Made by a program: the position numbers and the translations under genes
NCBI GenBank assembly: GCA_025330725.1
Contig: JAIWND010000021.1
Location: 1 to 64,000 of the forward strand
Direction of reading: 5' to 3'
DNA length: 64,000 nt
Source: Chlamydoabsidia padenii
Taxonomy: Eukaryota > Mucoromycota > Mucoromycetes > Mucorales > Cunninghamellaceae
The notes under the pieces: generated by a model
Database searches by the model: none
What the model was told of the DNA's origin: nothing
Seen by the model: only the letters and a program-made list of their open reading frames with translations
Shown here: in pieces, positions 42,080 to 53,856 of the stretch
How positions within the stretch are numbered: position 1 is the stretch's first letter
Layout of the letters: every line of letters begins with the position of its first letter

Positions 42080-42755
42080 ATTTCACACCCCGCCTGCCTT
42101 GAACCTTTAGAGCTCTACAGCCTCAATGGACAAGTCAGGCTCATGACCAAAGTGGCCATGAGCATTCTATAGCCTACTTCCAACAAAGTTTACATACTGA
42201 TCATTGTACCAAGTACCTTGTATGAAGCAGTATAGCCTCAAGATTGTTTTACCTTGACTTTTGTGAAAAAAAAGTAGCAGAATGAAAAATTGACACACAA
42301 GATAAAACTTAATTCAAAACCCGCTTACCCTCACCTTGAATCTTAAGAGGACTCTACAAGCTTAATGAACAAGCGATGCTAATGACAAAAGTAACCATGA
42401 GCATTCCTCAGCCTATTTACAACAAAGTTTACATAATTGCCAATATACCAAGTCCACTGTATGGAGTGATATAGCCTCAAGATCGTTTTAACCCGACTTT
42501 TGTGAAAAAAAGTTGCAGAATAAAAATTTGACACACAAGATAAAACTTATTTCAAAACCCGCTTACTCTCGCCTGGAATCTTAAGAGAGCTCTATTGTCT
42601 CAATGAACAAGTGATGCTAATGACAAAAGTAACCATGAGCATTCCTTAGTCTATTTCCAACAAACTTTACATAATGACCAATATACCAAGTCCCTTGTAT
42701 GGAGCAGTATAGCCTCAAGATTGTTTTACCCTGACTTTTGTGAAAAAAAAGATGT
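42080..42755. repeat. Three imperfect tandem copies of a ~235-bp unit
   Basis: Copies begin near 42080 (TTTCACACCCCGCC), 42311 (AATTCAAAACCCGC) and 42549 (ATTTCAAAACCCGC). The third is truncated near 42755. Each carries the same order of blocks: a GAGCTCTA-like box, CATGAGCATTC, AACAAAGTTTACATA, TATAGCCTCAAGAT and GACTTTTGTGAAAAAAA. Identity appears around 85-90 percent between copies 2 and 3. No coding frame is conserved through the copies. The first block of each copy matches the promoter element seen elsewhere, reversed. Confidence 0.88.
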
Positions 42756-42802
42756 GTTTTGAGGTTAGTGTTTTGAAACAGGGTGGGCGTGCTTGTTGGG
42801 GA

Positions 42803-42808
<6 letters not shown>

Positions 42809-42843
<35 letters not shown>
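42809..42843. repeat. Poly(T) run
   Basis: About 35 T residues lie between the tandem repeats and the small gene at 42999. Confidence 0.9.
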
Positions 42844-42998
42844 CAGGCGATTTAACGGTACTCATTTTCAATGTCGTTCCTTGGGACCCTTTTTCGAATT
42901 CCGCCAGTGGGGTGACGGGATACGAAAGTTTTGTCCAAACCAAAAAGGGGTCCAAGAAAAAAATACTTTTTTTTTCTTCCTTGACCGTTTAACTTACA

Positions 42999-43202
42999 AT
43001 GAGCAAAGTCTATCCTATTGATTGGTCAGAGAATCCTCAACATCATTCTCCTCTGACTGACTGGTATATACTGCAACAACAAGACATTCTCCAAGCCGAA
43101 TCCAACCAAGACGAATCTTGGGAACAAGTAGAAAAACAGTGTGCCATTAGTAAAACACCACCGACCAAACCACGACGACATCAACCACCATCCAGGGAAT
43201 AG
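42999..43202 (+). CDS. Small hydrophilic protein (67 aa), unknown
   Basis: The open frame is MSKVYPIDWSENPQHHSPL to SKTPPTKPRRHQPPSRE. It is charged, without a TM helix or signal peptide, and has a basic Pro-rich tail. A TTTCGAATTCCGCC element lies 94-107 bp before the ATG, the same spacing as in other genes, and a polyadenylation-like AATAAAA follows near 43305. No family is recognised. It could be a small complex subunit or a fortuitous frame. Confidence 0.55.
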   Translation: MSKVYPIDWSENPQHHSPLTDWYILQQQDILQAESNQDESWEQVEKQCAISKTPPTKPRRHQPPSRE

Positions 43203-43742
43203 TGATGCTATTTATTGTCTGATCAAGCGACATGGAACCCGATGTCACTAATGGAATACTAGCCCCTCTTTAGATTAGATTAGCTTCTTTTGTATATATC
43301 TTAATAAAAACAGATAACGGGTGTGCTAAAATGGTGCTGTTTATTTACATAATGGTCTTCGTTTTGTTGTCCTCTATAAATGGCTTTATTGCTATGATTG
43401 ATTTCATTGATGGCATATACACAAGGAAAGCAATGTATACTTGCGCTCTTTGTGGCGGAGGTTTAATGAAACCTCTCTTGCATGATCCTCTCAAATTTAC
43501 GACTTCTTCTCTCTCTTTTAAAAGCTAAAACCACCATTTGTAATCTATTTGCATTATTGGAGGACCAGCACATGGCTCTTGCCAGCTTCAAAGATCAGTA
43601 CGCAGGATATGGAAAGCCAATCAAAATGATTGTTGTAGTCGGCGTTTAAAATTAGAAGCAACAAACGACAAGTAAAATAAGGGGGGGGGAAGAAGACAGG
43701 CTTTATTCTTTTCTTCTTCTTTTTCTTCCCCAAACATTTGTA
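43203..43742. other. Intergenic, REX3 promoter
   Basis: Contains CGGCGTTTAAAATT at 43640-43653, about 90-103 bp before the REX3 ATG. Short frames at 43331-43528 have no supporting features. No gene is seen. Confidence 0.55.
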
Positions 43743-45509
43743 ATGTTACCCTCTCTGGATGTCTTTAAAAAAATACCCTGCCCGGACTTGCCAAATTGTC
43801 AACGGCCTAAATGCATCTTCTCTCATGAACAGCAACAGTCGGTACCCAGCAAACGAACACGACCACAACAAACCGACAGCCCCGCAAAAACAGTTAAAAC
43901 CAGTAATCCATCAGTCAACAAGAGTAACAGCAGCAGCAAAAACATACCACACAACTCGAATCTACTCAACAAAGGTGCATCTTCATCACAACAGAACAAC
44001 AGCAGCAAGTCAACAAGGATTGCCGAAATCAACAAGGCATCATATACAATCAACAAGGATCCAACTCACCGTGTGGCTCATGTCGCCACTGTAAGTATAA
44101 AAAAACACCCTAATAAACTTGTTTCACTTGGTAATCTCATTTTTTTTCATTAGTTTACGGGACCACCTACGATCAAGGCCGATATCTCCTCACACACAGC
44201 CCTCAAGATTCGGCAGACCATCAGCAACAAGCTTTATGAACAATACAGTAGACTCTACCCCGATAAGCATGTGGCAGCACGGCAAACCCAAGAGCAAGAA
44301 CAAACAATTCTATCATCAACATTGAATACAGCAGGATATAAACAACAAGCCATGTCAACCTTGATGCAACTAAAGAAACAACAACCAAAGGCGGAAGAAC
44401 CTGAATCGACTATTACTACTACACCAAAGGAAAACATCAACCAATCATCATCACTGGATCCAGCCTATCTCAACACATTGATTTTAACTGATGCTCAGAT
44501 GGATGCCATGCAATACCCACCTCGATCATTATTAGAATCAAGCAAACGAATCGAAAAACAACAACAACAACAACAACAGACTTGTGATCGATGTAATAAA
44601 CCATTTACGGTCAAGGCTATTTTGGATGCAAAGGATATCAAGGCATGTCAATATCATCATGGACGATTACGAGTATCATCAAGTTTTGGTGAAAAACAAC
44701 GAACATATACTTGTTGTGGCGATACTTTAGGATCTTTAGGGTGTGAAAAAGGACCTCATGTATTCAAAGGTAAAGGAAAGAAGAAGAAAGGGGCGTATGA
44801 TATTCATTTGGTTTTATTATAGATGAACAAGTTGAAAAACTACATGCGACTATTCCATTTATCAAGGTACCATCATCATCATCATCAACAACAACATCAC
44901 CTGAAAAGATATTGGCATTGGATTGTGAAATGGGGTATACAACAATAGGGATGGAATTGATACGATTGACGGTGATTAATGCCAATCATGAAAAGGTATT
45001 GGATGAACTGGTGCTTCCGTCACATATGGTGATTGATCTTAATACTAGGTATAGTGGTATTACCACTCTGGCCGGTGTCAAACATAACCTTGTCTCCATT
45101 AGGCAGGCCTTGTTTGATTTAATGGATCCTACAACTATCTTGCTAGGACATGGACTGGAAAATGATTTAAAGGCATTAAGGGTAAAGAAGAAGAAGAAAA
45201 GAACGATAACTAATCAAATTGTATGACTTTCTTCTTGGTAGATCGTTCATGATAAAATCATTGACACTGCAGCTGTAAGTTAATTCTCTCTCCCCTTTCT
45301 CGATGATTGTATTGTAACTCACCCTTTCTCTCTTCTAGTTATTCCCTCACCCTCATGGACTTCCTTACCGATATGGACTTCGGGTCTTGGCCACCAAATA
45401 TCTCTCTAAATTCATTCAAAGTGGATCAGATGGTCATGACTCCTATGAAGATGCCGGCACTTGTTTAGAATTATTACACACCTACATTAAAACACATCCT
45501 ACTCTATAA
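43743..45509 (+). CDS. REX3: RNA exonuclease 3 (REX3/REXO1 type, DEDDh)
   Basis: Five exons: 43743-44090, 44154-44769, 44823-45181, 45242-45274, 45339-45509 (508 aa). The N-terminus has a CCCH-like zinc motif ([18 protein letters not shown]), then a long Ser/Gln/Lys-rich linker with CAA-coded poly-Gln. A Cys/His module (CDRCNKPF...CQYHHGRL...YTCCGD...GCEKGPHVF) follows, as in REXO1. The exonuclease domain has [10 protein letters not shown] (ExoI), [13 protein letters not shown] (ExoII) and [14 protein letters not shown] (ExoIII with the His of DEDDh). Yeast Rex3 trims the 3' ends of RNase MRP RNA and other small RNAs, so a nuclear RNA-processing role is expected. Confidence 0.9.
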
Positions 45510-47721
45510 TAAAAACAATCACACACACAAATATATGTATATACTTGTGCTATGTATGAATCTATCATTACACATTGGGATCCCTTTGATAACCACAGCT
45601 ATAGGCAAACCACATTAAATAAAAAAAGACTATTTTATTAGATAGTATAACATATATAAAAACATAGCTAAACTAAAATAAATAAGACATCATACACAAA
45701 CTATCTATACACCTTTTCTATTTCATCCTTGTAGGCCTTTCCACTTCACCACGCTTGATTTTACCACTGGTAGTACCGAATTCCAGGTGACCATGGTATC
45801 CTTGATAGTGTCCACCTCATTCAAATCCAAGAGACGTGTCCTACCTTGTTCGACAATACCAATGTTGGGCCACCAGGCGTATAATCTTAATTTTCTTGGT
45901 CCCAGGGCAATGTCTACCATCAGAGTCGCCATCCTTGGTGGTGAAGATCAGGTCGATGCCTTGCATCAAAGAATAACCACGCAGCCTTGTAGTCAAGATG
46001 ACACACATTCCGTCAGCCTATATTATATACGTTAGTTCAGGGGTTCTTTTTTTTACACTGCCCTCTCCCTCCAATTCGTACCTGTTGCCTTGCACCATAA
46101 AGTGGTAGAGAGGAATCCAAAAAAGATAGGCACACCAATCAACAACAACCTATATACCATCCATCGGACAATTTTGTATAAAAGCTTTAACGGTTATAAT
46201 GAAAAAGTGTAGTCAGTAAGTAGATACAAATGATATATAAGGAGGGGAATAGCTTACCCTTGTCACCGTACTTGTGTTATTGGTGGTAATCAAAGTATCC
46301 AGAAACAGTGTATCCAATCGTAGCCTTTTTCTTTTTCTTTTTTCTTCATCCTTACCAGGTCGAGGCTATGACTCCAAATAATACAGAGGCGGTGTTGGAA
46401 GAGTCATACTTGCTGATCGTAGTGATTGAATTGTCTCCAGTTGATCTAGTCGTCCAAGTTCATCCTACCGACAAAGTATATATCAGAGAGGGAAAGAGAG
46501 ATTAAACAACTTTTAGTCACCACCCAAAATTTTAATCAACTAACTTGTGTGCCGTTATCGAATGCTTGTACATTCACCGAGAAGAAGATCAGGTTTCATG
46601 GCCCGATCCATAAAGTGCCAACTGTGTCGTCAAAGGATGGTAATGAATGTAGGAAGGGAAAAAAAAAAGTATAGAGGAAAGAAAGAAAAGGGTTCCCACT
46701 TTTTTTCCCCCAGCAAGTTAGTAGTTAGCGCATTGTCGGCATTTGAAATGCCACGCCCACTTGCTACCAACCAAAAGAAAAGGGATAAAAGACATATATA
46801 AAGAAGAAGAGATAATTAAACAAGTTTTTTTTTATTTAAAAGTGGTATAAAGTGAGTAACCCAATGCTCAGGATCACCGCCATGGTTGGGTAGGTATCGA
46901 TAGTAGCAAGAAACAGAAAACAGGGTTTGAAATGCATATCTGTGTGCTTTTCAAATCCCGGAAAAGGGGCCCGAAGTTCCGATCAGAATAAAGACAGTGG
47001 CCAGTAGTCCTCGGTTCCCATAAAATAAGGATTCTTGTCGATAGCGTGATCGGCGAAGAAGAAGAAGAAGAAGAACGGGAGAGTAGGTTTTAATCGAGAG
47101 ATGACCTGATCCAATCTAACAATAATCCATTCCTACTAGCACATTTTAAGAAAAAGAAGAACAAGGGGAGATGTGCCTGATATTCAGAAAAAGGCGGGAT
47201 TTGATTCCTTCCTCCAACTCTTTTACCCATTATTCAATTCTTAATTGTATCATCCTATCCCATTGGATTCGACCATTGCCTTTTCTTACAACGGTCTCAG
47301 ATACACCTTTCTATGAAGGCATTACTTTATAATGACAGAAAGAGACCCTGGCAGTTGCAAGCGCCGATTCAACATATATGTCATTTTTGATTGGTCGAGA
47401 GAGATTTTTGATAAAAGTAGAATTTGGGAAGCAGCCGATTCAAATGCTCCTTCTCTTTTCCCACCTTTATTCTTTCTAGTGGTTAACATCATCCGTACGT
47501 ATAATTGGAAACTCTCATAAAAAAAAAGCATCAACAATCGACGACTACATGTATAAATGGAGGGGAAGATAATCGATGGAAAAACGACCGGATGGATGGA
47601 TGGATGGATGGATGATACTAAAAAAGGGAACCCCTCCATTTATACATGGCCATTGCATCAACACCATTAATCTCATTCTCTCTCTCTCTCTGTCTCTTTT
47701 TTTAATTATATTTTATAGAAA
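45510..47721. other. 2.2-kb region with possible decayed membrane-protein gene (minus strand)
   Basis: Between about 46620 and 45720 the minus strand holds exon-like blocks with splice signals. One encodes VNVQAFDNGTQ followed by a GTTAGT donor. Others encode DNSITTISKYDSSNTASVLF, LLLIGVPIFFGFLSTTLWCKAT (a TM-like segment), DGMCVILTTRLRGYSLMQ with IDLIFTTKDGDSDG, and RLLDLNEVDTIKDTMVTW. They lie in different frames with several stops, so this may be a dead gene of unknown family. From 46740 to 47721 there are promoter-like elements (GGCATTTGAAATGCC near 46738, TTTTCAAATCCCGG near 46950, GGCGGGATTTGA near 47192), a GAAGAA repeat near 47057, a GGAT repeat near 47590 and a (CT)n run near 47680. 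No live gene is seen. Confidence 0.35.
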
Positions 47722-48018
47722 ATGGTATTGAAGCACAACAATCAATTGCCTAACCAACATTTCCGCAAGCAATGGCAACGTCGTGTCAAGACTTGGTTCG
47801 ATCAAGCTGGTCAAAAGAAGTCTCGTCGTGTGGCTCGTGTCCAAAAGGCTACCCGTGTGGCTCCTCGTCCTGTTGATGGTCTTCTCCGTCCTGCTGTCCG
47901 TTGCCCTACTCTTCGTTACAACATGAAGTTGCGATCCGGTCGTGGTTTCACTCTTGAAGAAGTCAAGGTAAAAACAAAACAAAACAAAATGGAACCATAT
48001 CGTAAACGAACTCATCCC

Positions 48019-48049
<31 letters not shown>

Positions 48050-48512
48050 GAATAGGAAGCCGGTCTTACTGCCAAGTATGCTCGTACTATTGGTATTGCC
48101 GTCGATCACCGTCGTCGTAACAAGTCTCAAGAATCTCTTGAACTTAACGTCCAACGTTTGAAGGCTTACCAAGCTAAGCTCATTGTCTTCCCTCGCAAGA
48201 ACGGTAGCCCCAAGAAGGGTGACTCTGAAGTAAGTAAAATAGGTTTGGGTGGGGATACTTAAACTGATCGGATCTTTTTTTCTTCTTACTATGTAGGCTG
48301 CTGAAGTTGCTTCCGCTGTCCAACTCCAAGGTGCTCTCTTCCCTATCGAACAAGTCGCTGCTGGTCCTGAAGCTCGTGCCATCACCGCTGAAGAAAAGTC
48401 CACCAATGCTTACATGAAGCTCCGTTATGCTCGCTCTGAAAAGCGTACTCTCGGTGCCCGTGAAAAGCGTGCTCGTGACAAGGCCGAAGAAGAAGCTAAC
48501 AAGAAGAAATAG
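47722..48512 (+). CDS. RPL13: 60S ribosomal protein eL13
   Basis: Three exons: 47722-47967, 48056-48229, 48297-48512 (211 aa). The sequence is typical eL13: [76 protein letters not shown] and a Lys-rich end. It is a structural protein of the large subunit. Codons are more biased (TTC, GTC, CGT, AAG preferred) than in neighbours, as expected for a highly expressed gene. The ATG follows ATATTTTATAGAAA, so a 5'-UTR intron ending just before it is likely. The usual GCGG-TTTGAA element is not found within 200 bp. Intron 1 contains a T-run of about 29. Confidence 0.95.
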
Positions 48513-48820
48513 ATTAGTTTTTTTTTATTTTAATGTATCCATCTCATCCTCTCTTACCCCCATCATGTTTATTATCATTCTGGTTAGTCATTTGTTTAAT
48601 CCACCCTCTCCCCTCTTGTCTTTTATTTTTTTATTGTGTATTCGTTGGGAAAAAAGTACATTACAATAAAATAGTATATTATTTAATCAACAGGGCCTTG
48701 TTTTAATGATGATTGTTTATGGCAAATCCGCATAATGTGACACAAAATTTCAATGACCGCCACAGGGCAATAAAAGTTTTATTATAATAAAGTTTAAAAA
48801 TACAGCCAAAGTAAACTATA
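48513..48820. other. Convergent intergenic region
   Basis: The 3' flanks of eL13 and the gamma-glutamyltransferase, with AATAAA-like signals for each. No gene is seen. Confidence 0.6.
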
Positions 48821-49545
48821 CTACCACCCTTCAGCATGACCATCACCACGAGGGTCAGATCCAGCAATAAGTACCCGTTTCCCGGTTCGTGGATCCGTCT
48901 TGGCCCGAATGATTTGCCCGCGCCCCACCGTAAATCGAGAATGACCTTCCAGTCGAATACAAACATGTCCTTTGGCTTCTAAATCCCTGATGACCTTGTC
49001 AGTAAATCCATCTTCTAGATACACCACAGATTGTGATACATCAGTAAAAGCATACGAGGCATAAGAGTCCTTGTCCTTGTCAGGGGGAGGAGCTACACAG
49101 AGGCGAGGCAGATCAAGAGAATGTTGAGGGTTTTGAAGGTACCGCAACATATTCAACACTACCTGGACTTGTCCTTGAGGTTGAGCAAAGGCACCCATCA
49201 CTATAAAAAAGAGAGAGAATGGTTAGAAAATCATGGTATTGATGAAAAGAGTTATCTTACCACCAAAACATGCTTCAAGTTCATGTTGACCATTTTCTTG
49301 TTTCTTGGTGATCATGGATGGAATAATCGTATGGTAAGGTCGTTTGCTGGGACCAATACAGTTGGGGTGATTTTCAATCAGGACAAAGTTGCAGCCACGA
49401 TTATGTAGAGGGAAACCACATTCTTCAGGCACAATATGGGACTAACAAAAGAAATGTTAATTCCGCCTCTTTAGCCCCCACCCCTCTTTTTTTTTTTTTT
49501 GTATGCTTACCCCGAATCCCATGAATGTTGAGTTCTATATAGGTA

Positions 49546-49587
<42 letters not shown>

Positions 49588-51374
49588 AAATATCGCCATT
49601 CCCCCCTTTATAATAATGATTGACTTACGATAAAACTACATGCATTGCCTTCTTCATCCACCACTGAGAAGTACACCGTATTGCCCATTTTCTCGGGATA
49701 GCCTTTTTTGATACCAGTCGTGCGATGTGTCAAGTCGATTAGTTTAGCCCGTTCTGTCAAGTATTCCTGGAAAAAAAAATCAAAGAATTAGATCCGTTGA
49801 TGACATTGAGGGTGTTTTTTTTATATTACCTTGCTTAATAGTTTTTCCACAGGCACATGAGTCACATCAGGATCACCAACATAGTACCGAGTATCAGCAA
49901 AAGCCAAACGTAGCGCTTCGATAACAACATGTAGATAATCCGCCGAGTTATGTTCCAGTTTTGTAAAATCCACCGAGCCATTCGTTTCCAATACTTGAAT
50001 GATACCGAGAGCCATTAACACCGTGATGCCTTGACCATTGGGAGGGATTTCCCACACAGTATGATCATGATAATCCAAAGAGATGGGTGTCACTGGTTGA
50101 GAAGAACTATGGTTGGCCAAATCCTCTATCGTCATCACCCCACCACGACTAGTTACTGCTTTTACAATGGCTTTCCCGATTGATCCTTGGTAAAATGCTG
50201 CTTTGCCTTCATGTGCCAGCACCTTGTACGACCTAGAACATTAAAAGAGTTAGCTAGTGTGAGTGATAAGCTTTTTCTTTTTTTCCCACTTACCTTGCCA
50301 GTGTGGGAAGAGTCATCACTTCACCTTCTTCAGGAGCACGTACACCATCAATCAGGTATTCGAGTATTTGGCCAGGGTTGTTATCAATCAGAGCTTGTTG
50401 GTGATTTTTCCACTATATTGAAAAGTCAGTTGATTGGTTGAATTCCGGGTGAGTATACTTACAAGATGAGAGGCAATTTCAGCAACAGGAAACCTAGATA
50501 AGATGTAATGAATGGCATTAGATGATTTTCCTTGTTTTACCCTCCCCCCCTTTTTTTTACAACTTGCCCATTTTCGGCCAGATCTATAGCAGGTTTGAGA
50601 ATTGTAGCTAGATCAACTTTTCCTGATCCAAACCATTCCACACAATCGACCCACGCAGCAGCAGCTCCAGGTACAGTAACAGCATGAATACTTGTATGAG
50701 GCAATCCTTCACCTTCAATACCTTCCTTTCGAAGAAGATCAAGATTCAAAGCAGCAGGAGTTCTACATTATATCAAAAAGTCAAACAACAGTTTAACTTA
50801 TATATCCTCTTTTACCTTCCAGATCCATTCAATCCTTTGACAGTTTTAGTTTTGGCATCATAAAACAAGCAAAAGGCATCACCACCAATACCAGTGGAAC
50901 TAGGTTCTAATCAAAAGAATTCAAATAAGTAGAGCTTCGTCATGTTTCCTGTTATTACCTGTCACACCAAGAGTAGCAGCTGGATGAATTGTTAGTCTAA
51001 CGTCACTTTATTATTTAAAAAAAAAAGTACTATTGGTATTTACCTACAGCTACAGCAGCATCCTATCATTAAAAGATCGATTAGTTCATACTTCCTTTTA
51101 GTTGCTTTTTTTATATATATCAAGTCATACTTACCGCCGCGTTGCCACCTTTTTTGAGCACCTCAATACCTGCTTGAGTAGCTGAAGGTTGCCTATCATT
51201 CATATATACAAAAAAAAAAAAAAAAAAAAAAAAAAAGTCAGGGACAGTTAGATTGATAGGTGGATTAGTTCAATAAACTTACGAGCTGGACACCATGGCA
51301 TGAGTACCATAAACTGCCGATCGTCGAGAGATAAAGTGCAAAGGATTTAATGGGATTGCTGATGTTTTAGTCAT
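48821..51374 (-). CDS. Gamma-glutamyltransferase family protein (YwrD-like glutathione hydrolase)
   Basis: Thirteen exons, many tiny: 51374-51283, 51192-51135, 51062-51044, 50979-50959, 50906-50816, 50762-50568, 50493-50463, 50412-50294, 50232-49830, 49766-49629, 49534-49511, 49441-49261, 49200-48821 (583 aa). The Ntn-hydrolase fold is seen in [71 protein letters not shown], where the Thr of NTVYF is the expected autoprocessing nucleophile, and NRGCNF. The order matches cytosolic YwrD-type members rather than secreted Ggt, and there is no signal peptide. It should cleave gamma-glutamyl bonds or an acylated relative. The intron after 50568 appears to use a GC donor (GG|GCAAGT). Confidence 0.88.
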
Positions 51375-51739
51375 CAAGTATTGTAAAAGAGAATGAGAGA
51401 GAGAGAAAAGAAAAAGAAAGTTTTGAATCCTAGTTTTGTTTAAAGTTTGTCGGAATTTGAATATTATAGCATAGAATTAATCCGAAGGGTCGATGTTCTT
51501 TTTGATTGGATAAGAATACAATGATGTCTTTTTTTATTATAAAGAATGTGTGTGTGTGGGTGGGGGGATATGTAGACCATGATACAATAAAGTATGATGA
51601 GAGATGGGTGGGATAAAAGGTTACAGATGATGATGATACTATATAAATATGACATGATAAAAATGAGAATGTTATGTATGCAAAATGGGGAAAGGAATAA
51701 ATGCTATCTAACTAAATGTGTGTAGGAGGAGAGGAAGGT
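51375..51739. other. Tandem-gene spacer
   Basis: Contains CGGAATTTGAATAT at 51451-51464, 77-90 bp upstream of the gamma-glutamyltransferase ATG, and the 3' end of the next minus-strand gene. No gene is seen. Confidence 0.55.
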
Positions 51740-53259
51740 TTACATGATATCTATTTCTTCATCATCGTCATCATCCTCTTCCATACAGGGAGCTATACTA
51801 GAGTTGTCCAAAGTGTTTTGATCCATAGGTTGACAAGATGGTTGATGGACGATGGTTTGATTATCCACGACGCGTAAATCCATTTGTTCTTCGCCAAAAG
51901 TAATCATCACTTGTTGCTCCATATCGTCACCCAGATTAACATCCATATCCTCTTGATCAGAATGTACCAGTGATGTTTCTTCAAGCATACGACGTTTATG
52001 AAGAGCAGCAGCAGCGCGACGTTTAGGCCGAGTCTCCAGTTGTTTCTTCCTTGTTCTTCTTCTTGGTTCGAGTTGTTCCAGAGAAGTTTTCCTAGATCTT
52101 GATTTCTTGGTTAATGCAGCCATAGAGATAGGTCCCACCGAGTCATTTGATTTTCTTTGTTCTCCTGTTTGCTTGGATCCCTTGAGTAGATACTTTGCTA
52201 ATTTGACTTGAGGTCCACCTTGTTGTTCAACAAGACAAGCATCCACATAGAGCATCACCCGCACTAATTGTTCACGCGCCAAACAAGACAGATCAATTTC
52301 CACTTCACCGTCTTGTTTTCCATCATCATCATCATCAGTTGAGACAATCGAAAGGATACCCGCCAATTTATGAGGTGACAGTTGATGAGTGATCTTGTCC
52401 AATAGGCTTTCTTCTACTTGACGTTTAGGCAGGTACATATAAGTCGAGGTCATGACCGATCCTTCATCGTCAGAGTCATCCTCTTCAGAATCATCATCGT
52501 CAGTTGAGTCAAGATCATCGCGCATGACGACTGCTGGTTCGTCAGGTCGTTTTTCGTCTTGATCTGGATATTGTGTGATGAAAGAAGGTGGTTCGGTCAG
52601 GACAGGAGCTTCCATAAAGGCATGATGTTGTAATTGTTGATCGGGAATTCCAGTGGGTGTCGGGAGTGGTGTGTTGACAGGTGAGTGATCTATTCAATTG
52701 ACAAAAACCGAATTAGTTCCAGCTCTAGGCCCAACTAGTTATTCGTATTCTTACCATAAATCATTTCATTATAAAACAAGGAAGACGCCATTTCATTCAA
52801 TTGATTCATATCAAAATTAGTATGATCGAATAGACCATCCAATTGCAATGTTTGTGATAGCAATTGAGAATCCAAGTCTTCAGTCATATTCTTGATTTGT
52901 AAAGGAGTCTTGATTTGATGTTCATCCAGCCATGGTAACCAGTTCATAGATTCCCTACAAGAAAAGACAGTTAAAGTTACATATGCATTTTCTGTACTAT
53001 TTGTTATTTATTACCTCAGCATATAATCTTGCACTTCACCTGTCAGATCTTCCAATGGCCAGCCATGAGTAGAACCAAGTGGCATAGCTTTCGTGTCTAG
53101 ATCAGTAGGGTTGTTGTCCTTTGGTGTGGTATCAGTGCTAAAGAATCCGTTGGCATCGTTTTCTGTCATGTGAGGTGCAATTGTCACGCTACAATAAAGA
53201 GAGTTTTAGAAAGAGTGCGATCCAGAGCTTTATCAGTCTAGGTGTACTTACCCGCCCAT
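51740..53259 (-). CDS. Acidic nuclear protein with a NET-like domain (FAM199X-like)
   Basis: Four exons: 53259-53252, 53188-53015, 52954-52755, 52689-51740 (443 aa). The first exon is only 8 nt. Acidic runs (DDDDSEEDDSDDE, DDDDDDEEIDIM at the C-terminus) surround a middle domain: LPKRQVEESLLDKITHQLSPHKLAGILSIVSTDDD, then EVEIDLSCLAREQLVRVMLYVDACL. This has the three-helix pattern of a NET (BRD extraterminal) domain and resembles animal FAM199X. A basic region follows (KKSRSRKTSLEQLEPRRRTRKKQLETRPKRR), a likely nuclear localisation signal. NET domains bind short peptides of chromatin factors. The function is unknown, and the assignment rests on pattern similarity only. Confidence 0.7.
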
Positions 53260-53856
53260 GATACAGTATCGATTTGAGTTTGATAATAAATTAAGTTGAG
53301 AATAGTGTTTGTGTAATAGTTCCAATGATTCAAGATCAAGTGGAAGAGGTATGATCAAGTAAAAGAGAGAGAGAGAGAAAGAGGAGAAAAAAAAAAAAAA
53401 AAAAGGGCTTTGACGGGTCAAAAAATTTTCATTCGCAGGCGGAGCGCGGGAGAGCCCCATTTGATCCACCATTAGGGCCGACTGACGTTTAAACCCCGAC
53501 AAAACCAGAAACAAAGGGATGCCCATTCTAGAACAAGTCTTGCTAAAAATATAAAGTGTACAATGGAAACTTGTGAAAGAAGCAAAATGTTGTGTTTATA
53601 GATAGTTTACAGTAATAGTATCATTATGGGTCTATAAAAAACTAGAGTAACGTATACTTTTATGGTAAATTTAATTCACCTTAATTTCATAATTTAAAGG
53701 CCCGGAGTATGAATTAAAATGAACTCTGACTTTTCCGTCCCTTTTTTTTTCAAAAAAAAAAAAAAAAAAGAAACCTCCCCCACTTCTTCCTCTTTATCAT
53801 CAATTAATCCCTTCCCCGTCTCTTTTCAGTCCATTCTCTTTTGAACCACTAATCTC
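53260..53856. other. Divergent promoter region
   Basis: Separates the NET-like gene (-) from RGD1 (+). Elements: GTTTAAACCCCGAC at 53487-53500 (about 230 bp from the NET-like ATG) and CCGGAGTATGAATTAAA at about 53702-53718 (about 140 bp from the RGD1 ATG). A A-run at 53390-53404 and a T/A palindromic run near 53742-53769 are present. No gene is seen. Confidence 0.55.

Noticed and set aside
43331..43528. 65-codon hydrophobic frame upstream of REX3
   Set aside because: It has no promoter element at the usual spacing, no conserved pattern and an AT-driven composition.
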